A DNA stretch of 64,000 bases. Source: Acestrorhynchus altus (taxonomy: Eukaryota > Chordata > Actinopteri > Characiformes > Acestrorhynchidae). The stretch's first letter is position 1. Each line of letters opens with the position of its first letter. The DNA is taken from positions 16,651,704 to 16,715,703 of the forward strand of contig CM067521.1 of the NCBI GenBank assembly GCA_034509495.1. The letters run 5' to 3'. The notes under the pieces are model-generated. The model was not told the DNA's origin. It searched no databases and was given only the letters and a program-made list of their open reading frames with translations. A program made the translations under genes and the position numbers. This document shows, piece by piece, positions 55,699 through 64,000 of this stretch.

Positions 55699-57849
55699 TC
55701 TAAACAAAACAACATTTTTACAGTACTGTAATTTAATAATATTGCAGTGTTATGTTGATAAATTACATTTTCAAAATGAAAATAAAAAAATGAGCAGACC
55801 TCTATGTAGCATGAGGTCACACTACATGTCTTATAATGAAGATTATGGAGAAAACATCTTTGTAAGTGTTGTGCCCAGTGGCTCCTACAGATATAAAAAC
55901 ACAGCACACATTACAGTATCTTACCCCTTACAATAACCAACAGAACAGGATCTACAGTACAGTAGTCATTTTAAACACTGTCCTCCAGGGCTACACAGTT
56001 AATCACTTAACACTCTGGGAGTTAATCAGGACTTGATGAAGTTCAGGGTTTGTTCACTGAGTCACAAAGCATCAATTTCACAATAAAGAGCTGTTTTTCA
56101 AAATAAAAGAATCACACTGTTACAATTGGCTGTAAATTTAGTCAACATTAATTTTACAACAGTGAGATGTTTCTTAATAATTACAGAATAACGCTGTATA
56201 TTACAAATATATCCATATACAAATACACATGTGCACCTGTTTTTAATAACCAGATGCTAATCCCACCTCTAGAGTTGGCCATCAGTGAGTGGATTTACAT
56301 ACCAAAAGTACATCCATCTGGTGTATTTACCTGTCATTTACCTTCCTTCCTTCCTAAACCAATCACTTGGCCCCACCTGTCTTTACAAAGCCCTTATCAA
56401 GATGCCACTTTGCTTCTTTACAGATGTGGATGTGCCTGTGATCCGCCTGCTTAACTGGGACAAATGTGAAAGTTTAAACACCTGCTCATTGCAGATACTC
56501 TGACCAGTATAATTTGACTGTACTTCTTACACAATCTATGTTGTGTTGGCAATTAATGCCATTTCCATAATATGACATTGATGTCACCTAAATAATATAT
56601 GCAATTATTACATATATTTGTGTGTAGCGTTCTCCATGTTTGCATACATTCTGGGTAACATACACTTGTGTATCCTCTGCTGGAAGCCACCTCAATGGCT
56701 TCATTGGTTTGTGCGCTATTTGGACGGGGCTCAGTGTGGCGTCACAAAATCAGCTTCCCGGTCACAGAGGAACTTTAAGGGTTTCTGGATGCACCCTCAA
56801 TTTCTGACCTGACCACTGACTGGTTAATAACTCTGAAGATCAACAAGAACAACACTATCTAGTGGTTGGAGTTTAAACACAACAAACGATGAACCATGCA
56901 CGCCACTAATCTTTGCATATAAACTATTCATTAGAAATCAATGTATAATTCCATACACTCCTATTAGAAATTGACTCTTCAAGCCACCACAATATAAAGT
57001 GTTAAACACTGAACTGCATGCCAATTTCATTCAATTCCATATCCTGACTGATCAGCCGTACTCCACTCCATCTAGCTCCCCTCAGCTCCAACTGTATATC
57101 CAGTGTGCTTACAAAGTCCTTGGCCAAAGATTGCCTACACAGCAGCTTCAGGGGCCTCCTGCCAGTTTTACAGAGCTGATAGTGAATGGGTTAGTGAATG
57201 AGACTTGCCTTCACAATGCAGGCTTTCATCTTTGATTATATTTCTGATCTCCCAGAGAGATGGAGAGCTGACTTTTCTTATCCTAAAGGTCCCTTTAACG
57301 TCCACCCACAAAAAGGCAGCAGCTTCCAACAGATCCCTCCAACTCTGACGCCCTGGTCGGTGTATTCCTGAGATCTCCATTTGTTCCAGCACATTGTAGC
57401 TTCTCCTCTCTCAAATTCCTCATGGTCCACTTGAGGAGTGCAGGGCAAGCGAGGATATGGGGCATGGTCGCTCAGCTGGAACAAGGCCGCGGGTCTGAAC
57501 CAGGGAGGGGGGATGGGTGAATAGATGGTAATGTTTATTTTTTACTGAATATGGATGAACTCAGGGATGAGTTCATGCTGATTATAAGGCAATGTTACTG
57601 TAAGGTCCTAATTCAGCCAATGAACGGATTGATAATTAGCTCATGGGTTTAATCAAGCTTGGTTAGACAGGGAAAACCAAACCACAGGACAGTAATCAAT
57701 AGTTACTGCCTTAAAGCAAGGACAGGCTTGTGGTGCTGAATGTAATAGATATGACCCTGTGGCTTCTGGAGTAGAGATACTGTTGTTACCCAAATGCTGG
57801 TTCTCCAAGATTAGTTCTCCTTTCTTTCAGGTCTCCCTCATGCAGCCAA
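55698..57849. other. Unique sequence, no gene seen
   Basis: Frames of up to 95 codons lack domains. About 57030-57500 is less AT-rich with frames on both strands, but no splice or domain evidence. A CTTCC triplet run is at 56340. Confidence 0.45.
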
Positions 57850-58172
57850 AACAGTTTGGATACCTGTGAAGGTGTCTGGTAGCACAAGCTGGGACATCCA
57901 TGAACATCAGTGGGACTTGGGTGCCCTTGACATTGCACTTGATTCACTGGATGTCTTTCCTTCAAGCACTTTTGGTAGGTACTGTCCACTGCATACTGAG
58001 AACCTCCCACAAGACCTGCCTGATGTTTCAGAGCTGTTCTGACCCAGCTGTCTAGCCGTCATGCTTCAACACATCGTTCTGCCTGATGTATATGTGATAT
58101 TTGACAGGCACCATTGTGACCAGACAATGTTATTCACTTCACCTGTCACAGTATTTAATGTTATGGCTGATA
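57850..58172 (-). mobile_element. Non-autonomous Tc1 derivative (family T2)
   Basis: The right end (CAGTATTTAATGTTATGGCT) is the T2 terminus. Inward lie TGTTATTCACTTCACCTGTC and GACCCAGCTGTCTAGCC, complementing the N-terminal coding part. Near 57895 the sequence passes from the 5' part directly to the 3' part (ATCCATGAACATCAGTGGGA), the same junction as the copies at 6788, 28918 and 44018. The 3' half is strongly decayed. Confidence 0.7.
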
Positions 58173-58747
58173 GCTGGCCCACAGCCTCATTTTCTTGTCA
58201 ATCCTATGCACAGGACATGATTATCTACAAGCTAAACAGGGATCAGCCTCCTACCTGAAATAGTTCACACACAGTGCTCAGTGCAGGCTGTAATTATGTC
58301 TGACATTAACACTGAGGGGAACAGCAGGGGCTTGAGTCTCAGGTCTAAACAGATGTTTAGTGGTATATGAAAGCTCAGGTTAGAAAGCAGGTTTGTTGTA
58401 CTTTCACATGACATGGGGACCTACAGCAATAAAGATTGTGAATGAGAACATCCTTTCACTTCCCTAATCTGGCCTTTATTAGGGCTTTTAAACAGCAAGA
58501 ACAACAGGACCCTTTGTCTTACCATTAGAATCAGGCCTAATACTGAAACCCAGAGAGAAATGGATTCACCCTGTATACAGTAATCTTTGAATACACAGCT
58601 AAAGCATTATCACAATGCTGGAGCAAGCTGTTCAGCACAGAAATGCTTAGTGCTATCGATCATCCCCAGCTGGTTCTTCGATTGTCTTTCAGGATGCACT
58701 GTACATACACTATATATCCATCCATTGCTGACACAGATGTGCAAATG
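58173..58747. other. Unique sequence, no gene seen
   Basis: Ordinary sequence; no repeat or exon supported. Confidence 0.5.
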
Positions 58748-58779
<32 letters not shown>

Positions 58780-58780
58780 T

Positions 58781-58820
<40 letters not shown>
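58748..58820. repeat. (CA)n microsatellite
   Basis: Two CA runs separated by CTAATG. Thr-His and Cys-Val frames across it are artefacts. Confidence 0.97.
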
Positions 58821-58823
<3 letters not shown>

Positions 58824-59597
58824 TCCCTATAAAAAAGTATTTGCAATAGAACAGGGCTCTATGGAGCAGGTAACATGATCCTATATCTGAGGCCAAACAT
58901 GAGTAAGAGAGGTATAAAGCCCAGTGGAACTGTGTTCTGGTCTGATTAACTTTATTAATAATCATTTAAATCTGACACAATATCATGATGTAGGAGTTTA
59001 TTAATATTGCTCTGCCCTATTTGCTTTATTCTCTTCAAGTAAAATCACTATCAATGAGTCAGATGATTTTAAAGGCCCATCGTTTATTATTGTTATTGCC
59101 AGAATGGCAAATGTGCTGAGTACAGTGAAGACCTATTGATTAGCAGCTCAGGTTCCATAAAAATGTAATTAGCTTTGCTTGTCATGTCTGTTTATGAAGT
59201 TGGTTTGACTGAAGTCATTTACAGAACTTTCTAGTAGGTCTGTGCTCTTCATGAAGGCTCTATTTATATTCTTGTACTTAAATCATTGTTTGCACTTCTG
59301 AGGGGTTCTATTGAACTTCAGCTTCAACTTGAAACCTCTCCTGCATTCCCTGGCAACATCCAGTCCTTCGTAGCTCTTTCTTCCATTTCGCAGCATACCA
59401 CGGGTTTCAATTTCATTTGTTAATTAATGGAACACAAGAGATTAAAATAGTCTACTATAGCACCCCTTACTTTGAAGATAAGGCTAGGGGTGGGCTGACT
59501 TAGGAGAAAATGGAAAATGGGACAGTCTATGGGAAGAGTCTGTGATAGCAGGCTGCATTTAAAATGACATGGCTCAGGCTGCAAGTATAAGTGAATA
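58821..59597. other. Unique sequence, no gene seen
   Basis: AT-rich; no repeat named. Confidence 0.5.
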
Positions 59598-59850
59598 TTT
59601 AGTCAGTCCGTCATTATCTTATCCGCTTCGTCCTGAATAGAGTCACTGTGAATCCAGAACCTACCTGGATTCAATGGGCACAAGGCAGGAATAACCCCTA
59701 GAGGGGGGTATCACACACACACAAACCTAGGAGGCAATTTATCACGGACAATTCACCCAACATGCATTTCTGGAAGGTGGGAGGAAACCAGAGTACCCAG
59801 AGGAAACCTGCACAGACAAGTGGAGAACCCACAAAACTCTTCACAGGCAG
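59598..59850 (-). repeat. LINE/SINE tail-like repeat, family R2, copy 2
   Basis: TTATCTTATCCGCTTCGTCC, ATTCAATGGGCACAAGGCAG, ATGCATTTCTGGAAGGTGGG and AGGAAACCAGAGTACCCAGA are typical of a tail that is very widespread in fish genomes. The left 100 bases are the reverse complement of the unit at 24268-24372. Confidence 0.75.
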
Positions 59851-59994
59851 ATTGCAGAACTTCTGCTCACTAAATGTGTTTTGAATCCCATAAGATCTGC
59901 GATTCTAGAAAACACCCAAACCAGTATGACTGACACCAAGAATCATGCTACGCTCAAATGACTGATTCCCCTGACTCTGATAGTTGATGTGAAC

Positions 59995-60110
59995 ATTACC
60001 TGACTCTGCAGGCCCCTATCTGCCTGACATGATTGATTAGATAATTGCACGAAGGAGAGTAATAAAGTGTTCTGAGAACATTTCTGATATGGTGGCACAT
60101 TTGTTTTAAA
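59995..60110 (+). repeat. Dispersed repeat R3, copy 2
   Basis: TGCCTGACATGATTGATTAG, ATAATTGCAC and GTTCTGAGAACATTTCTGAT match the copy at 51575-51690 in the same orientation. Confidence 0.75.
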
Positions 60111-60589
60111 CAGCTTACTTTTATTAACATGTCCAGTGGCAACTACTGCAGCATTCATGCTCCAGTGACAGTAGCAGAGGAGAAAAAGCGAGACAGAGAC
60201 ATCAACTGCCTATAAATTCACTCAGGGAGACATTTATTGTCTCCCCCTGACACCCTGTGCCATTGGAGCAGCTGATGAGTTGCTGCGGACACTTGTCTTA
60301 GCCCAGCTGCCCAGCTCACTGAGCACAGCCTGGGATACAGATGAGTTTGTCCACCAGAATATAAACAGAGTCAAATATATTGAGCTGTAGAAGCAAGATG
60401 TGTCAAGCCCTGGCGCCTCTGTTTCTTATCTTTCCCAAAGAGGTTTACAACAAATAAATTATGAGTGTTGAGGCATGAAGCAATGTGGTTAAACCTGCGT
60501 TTCATGTTTGATGAATTATGTTGCTATTCTGTGGAGTCAAGAAGACATTGATATATAGTATTGCAAAAGCTTATGTATTGTGAAAGTGG
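60111..60589. other. Unique sequence, no gene seen
   Basis: About 60190-60420 is less AT-rich, with no domain or repeat. Confidence 0.45.
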
Positions 60590-60840
60590 ACACTTCAGGC
60601 AAAGTAGACTCATCACCAGACTTATTCCCATCTGAAAATTTGAGGGATGCTATCAATACTCCACCCCTACCACAAACTCTGCACAAACTAAATGAGATTA
60701 TTCAAGCTGCATGGGATGGATTATCACAGGACACCATTAAGAACCTCTACAACTCCATTCTAAAGCATGTTGCGATATATCTGATGCCATACTGAGACAC
60801 TACTTCTGCATGCGTTACTCAATAAATATTGCCAATATCA
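60590..60840 (+). pseudogene. Tc1/Tc3-like transposase C-terminal remnant, copy 2
   Basis: The frame encodes NTPPLPQTLHKLNEIIQAAW, then DGLSQDTIKNLYNSILKHV, close to the fragment at 19030 and better preserved. AAW.GLSQDTI fits the last helices of Tc1/Tc3-type transposases, which follow the DDE core. About 15 residues before PPLPQ also stay open (PDLFPSENL), where the SPDLNPIENLW motif would be expected. If so, the catalytic Glu region has decayed but is still traceable. The frame closes soon after at TGA (60793-60795). The 3' side repeats GAGACACTACTTCTGCATG, also found at 42905-42960. The family name is uncertain. Confidence 0.65.
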
Positions 60841-60944
60841 GGCTATGTTTTTAAATATTTATTGTTCCTGGTATCCTTTATCTTGGTTCCAAATAGCAAT
60901 GCAATCTGATATTTCCTGCAACTATTTTTTTGACAATTAAACTT

Positions 60945-61330
60945 TACACTAGGTGGCTGCTATGGTATAACATGTGATTGCAATAGGGTTTACTATGTTG
61001 GTGTTAGGAGAGTGCTCTGAAATGATGTAGATGCTGATTGATGTGGAGCTGCCTGTTGGTTGCTAGTTTGTTGCTAGGTGGCTGCCATGGAGCTGCTTGT
61101 TGGTTGCTACTGTGTTGCTAGGAGGTTACTATGGCCCCATGTAGAATTACCATTACAATATTTTATTCCTTCCTCTGGACTGTAATAAAGTTGTTCACAG
61201 GGTCAAGTGTGACTTAATACATTTAGAAGATAATAGCTGATAGGGTGTTGCTCAGTGGTTGCTAAGCAGTTGCCATGGTATATTAAGTGTCTGACAAGTG
61301 GTTGTTGTGGTACTTCATGTGGTTGGTTGG
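60945..61330. repeat. GTTGCTAGGTGGTTGC-type minisatellite
   Basis: Imperfect units such as TGTTGCTAGGTGGCTGCCAT, TGTTGCTAGGAGGTTACTAT and GTGGTTGCTAAGCAGTTGCC recur through the region, interrupted by unique stretches. Arrays of this motif are frequent in fish. Confidence 0.75.
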
Positions 61331-62114
61331 GTATTGTATCATTGTGATACAAGAATGGTGCACAGACCTTTACATCCCATTCACTCCTACTGGATTTTTT
61401 TTTGTCAAAATCTGCTGACAAGCTGAAGTCATGTGTCTGATCAAAAATCTCAGAAAGGTCCCTAGACAGAGAGGCTAGTCTTATATTACATAGCATTCTG
61501 AATGGGAAATTTATATTAATAAGAAAACACAGTCCACAACAATACTTAATCCCTGTCCTGGAATCCGACCCTATGTGTCATCATCATTGCAGCATTTTTT
61601 CCTTCTTCTGCAGCAAAACAAACTGTTAATATTGAAGGTTCCCAGGTTCAAGTGTGACTCAGTATATTTCCATGCTTAGAGAGAGATAAAGAGATTCTTT
61701 ACAAACCTAAAAACAAACAAGAAAAAACAAGATTATCTCTGACTGGTTGTACCTCTGCACTCTGACAAAGCGAGACTCCACCATACTTGTCTTGAAGGCG
61801 CAGCCTTTACTGTGGTCTTTAGTATTCACGGGCCACTGCTTCATGAGGTCAGGTCGAGCTGAATCCCTGCATCTCAAATTGTGTCCACGTGAACACCCTC
61901 CAGTCAAGTCTTACTAAATAAAACTGGACACACAGGCCAGCGTGTGTTCCAAGACAGTGCAGCTCGCAACATCAGCATTGCTGGTTTAGTAACATCATGT
62001 CATGTCCAACCAGAGCAGGACACGTGAATCACACTGAGCAGTGGCTCTGACCACTGTCACAAACCATTCAAAACCGTGGCCCACATCAGAGGACAAAAAA
62101 CACCACTTGCAGGA
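61331..62114. other. Unique sequence, no gene seen
   Basis: A 97-codon minus-strand frame (61203-61496) and others lack domains. No repeat is named. Confidence 0.45.
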
Positions 62115-62165
62115 GATGATGATGATGATGATGATGATGTTGATGATGATGATGATAATGATGAT
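62115..62165. repeat. (GAT)n microsatellite
   Basis: About 16 GAT units with GTT and AAT variants; the Met run in one frame is its translation. Confidence 0.95.
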
Positions 62166-62564
62166 TCCTCTAATGGTGCTGGAAGATGTTCATGCTGATT
62201 ATTGTTGCAACAGTGCTGGGGAGATGGAGGAGAGAAAATGAGATGTAAAAATTTCTTATGCTGTGGTGAGTCATCAAATCACATTACCCCATTTCCAGCA
62301 CGCCCGTTACTTTAAGCACACTATATACCCACATAGACCATGTCACTTGTTACGGGGTCACAGTGAACAGCATATGGCATGTCTGGACCATTCCGTTGTT
62401 CATATCAGGATGAAACATGAGTGTTGATGTAAGGTGGCTTCTGTGCAGTTCTGTTACCCTGTATTCTACATTCTGGGAGGGAGCAGAAGCCTTGGGGCAG
62501 TCTGGTAGTTACATCTTTCTCAGAACTAGACTAGCCAAGCAAAAGAGCTAGTCATGCCACACAC
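62166..62564. other. Unique sequence, no gene seen
   Basis: No repeat family or exon supported. Confidence 0.5.
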
Positions 62565-62655
62565 ACTTTAAAAGTAAAGGGGCTTCAGTTGGTTCTTGGA
62601 GCGAAACCACAGAAGCACCAGTTTTCATTCCATTAAGTGTGAATAAACTTTTAGA
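62565..62655 (+). repeat. Single arm of the palindromic MITE family
   Basis: AAAGGGGCTTCAGTTGGTTC and ACCACAGAAGCACCAGTTTT align with the arms around the Tc1 copy A insertion (3110-3165 and the complement of 4690-4755). Only one arm remains. Confidence 0.55.
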
Positions 62656-62664
62656 GGTCTAAAA

Positions 62665-62833
62665 CAGGAGTGGGGAACTCCAGTCCTGGAGGACCAGATT
62701 CCTGCACAGTTTTGTGCTCGTGCCATCAAAGCACACCTGATTCATATCACCTGTTAATTATCTGGTGCATGTGACATTCTGGAGCAGGGAAATCAGCAAT
62801 CTGTTCTGGACTGTGGCCCTCAGTTCCCCACAA
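62665..62833. mobile_element. hAT-like MITE
   Basis: It starts CAGGAGTGGGGAACTCCAGT and ends CCTCAGTTCCCCACAACTG, giving inverted ends around GGGGAACT. The interior (AGCACACCTGATTCAT, GAGCAGGGAAATCAGCA, GGACTGTGGCCCTC) is typical of a widespread fish hAT-derived MITE. Confidence 0.75.
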
Positions 62834-64000
62834 CTGGACTAAAGAAACATCACTTGATAACTGAAAAGTAAAAGTGCCAATTTCAATGTTCTTCACACAT
62901 CACACAAACATTTTGGCCCTTCTACACCATTGTTAAAAGACCATCCCACCTAAGTGAGAGTGTGGTCAATTATTCTCCTTTGCACTCTCAACCTTTGATG
63001 TCTGTGGCGTCACTATGGGACCAAACTGGTGATCTCCAGGTAAACATTTATCCAACACCTATATTGTTTTAATCCTCAGGAGATTTGGACCATTTATGTT
63101 GCTCTTAGCCATAATGAGATCTTGGTCTCCTACGAGTCCAAATTCAAAACTAAATATAACACCAGTCCCATCCAATTTATATTATGCTCCATTTCCACTT
63201 GGTCTGTTCACATGAAACATGACCTTGCATGCAGTTTCAAGTCTGTACTTTCAAACTAAATTTCTCAACATGCTTTTAATTTTGTAGCCAAATGTGACAT
63301 ATTTTTAGCAGCTCTAGAATTTTGACCTGTGTGAGTTCATTGTTAACACTTTATCATCGCTTAATCAACTCACTCAGGCTGTATCATCTCCTCAGGGGGT
63401 GCTATGCAAACATTGATTACTTTGTATAGTTAAACCCCAAATTCCAGTATTGTCATGCATCAGTAGCACTGAGACTTAATGCAAATAAAACTACACTGAT
63501 GTTCATTCTTCAAAACAAACAGGCAGACAAATATAGCTTTCCAAATCATTTAATAAAGTCTTTAAAAAGGAACACACTTTTTTAACCTAGTGGAAATAAT
63601 AATGGAGGCAGGGTATGGAAAACACAGACATCAAGTGAGCTGCCCCTCCAATGCTTAACAATAGCTCTGTAAATAATGTGATCTGCTCATATGCACAAGC
63701 AGTCTGACAGCAATTTCACAGCGATAGCCTTTGGGACGAGTTCATTACTTCAGAAGCTTGTCTGCTCAAGCAGGCTTAGGGATAACACCGCTCGTTCCTC
63801 TTTGGATTTCAACGCCTGTTTACAATTCATACGATAACGCCTGCCACGTCTTCATTACCTGCCTCCGCACATTCCAGAGGCCCTGCGGTCGTCAATATCC
63901 TTCAGAGAGCTTTACGTGTTGGGTGATTATTATTCTAACAGCAAATTAAATGCAACTGGAGATGAAACCTGAAGAGATGCCCTGTGTACTGGAGGCCACT
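62834..64000. other. Unique sequence, possible conserved block at the end
   Basis: About 63690-63960 has even composition, no runs and no repeats, and may be conserved non-coding sequence or the edge of a gene outside the window. A 72-codon plus-strand frame at 63731-63949 has no domain. Confidence 0.4.

Noticed and set aside
55425..55907. 160-codon minus-strand frame with a long Leu run
   Set aside because: It is produced by the AAAT/AAT microsatellite; the remaining residues look like no protein family.
57030..57500. Possible exon cluster in less AT-rich sequence
   Set aside because: Frames on both strands are short, no domain is visible and no convincing acceptor-donor pair frames any of them.

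Overview
The window looks like vertebrate nuclear DNA from a teleost fish, and I found no intact protein-coding gene, tRNA, rRNA or other RNA gene in its 64 kb. The evidence is AT-rich sequence, long CA, TA, TC, GAT and AAAT microsatellites, only short open frames, and a dense population of Tc1/mariner, hAT-like and TTAA-flanked DNA transposon remnants, tRNA-derived SINEs and a LINE fragment of kinds familiar from fish genomes. The mix of repeats suggests an otophysan (catfish or characin type) fish, but that is inference. The most likely setting is a gene desert or a very large intron.

Layout. 1-5 kb: a rearranged mariner remnant, two microsatellites, and a Tc1-like element (3185-4569) inserted in a palindromic MITE. 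5-12 kb: unique sequence with a short perfect palindrome, a non-autonomous Tc1 derivative (6788-7191), a Tc1 scrap, and a telomere-like degenerate repeat lying between two pieces of one Tc1-like element (10.2-11.1 kb). 12-21 kb: another Tc1 pseudogene, four SINE copies, a hAT-like MITE and transposase C-terminal fragments. 21-28 kb: mostly unique sequence plus short repeats, a 27-bp minisatellite and a long TC tract. 28-37 kb: two more Tc1 derivatives, a LINE reverse transcriptase remnant, a deleted mariner-like element, an 82-bp hAT-type MITE with almost perfect 8-bp target duplications, and a 690-bp element with long inverted repeats. 39-49 kb: the densest transposon zone, with a second full-length copy of the first Tc1 family (40322-41671, intact TA flanks), a 421-bp TTAA-flanked MITE and several other Tc1 families. 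50-64 kb: MITEs, an internally duplicated Tc1 fragment, a hairpin next to a TA tract, LINE-tail-like repeats, and candidate conserved non-coding stretches at the right end.

No genes work together here. The main biology is transposon decay and nesting. The most interesting pattern is that at least four dispersed copies of one Tc1 family share the same internal deletion junction, which implies a single deleted founder that was then copied by enzyme supplied from elsewhere. Family assignments come from remembered consensus sequences, not a database search, and element borders without visible terminal repeats are approximate.
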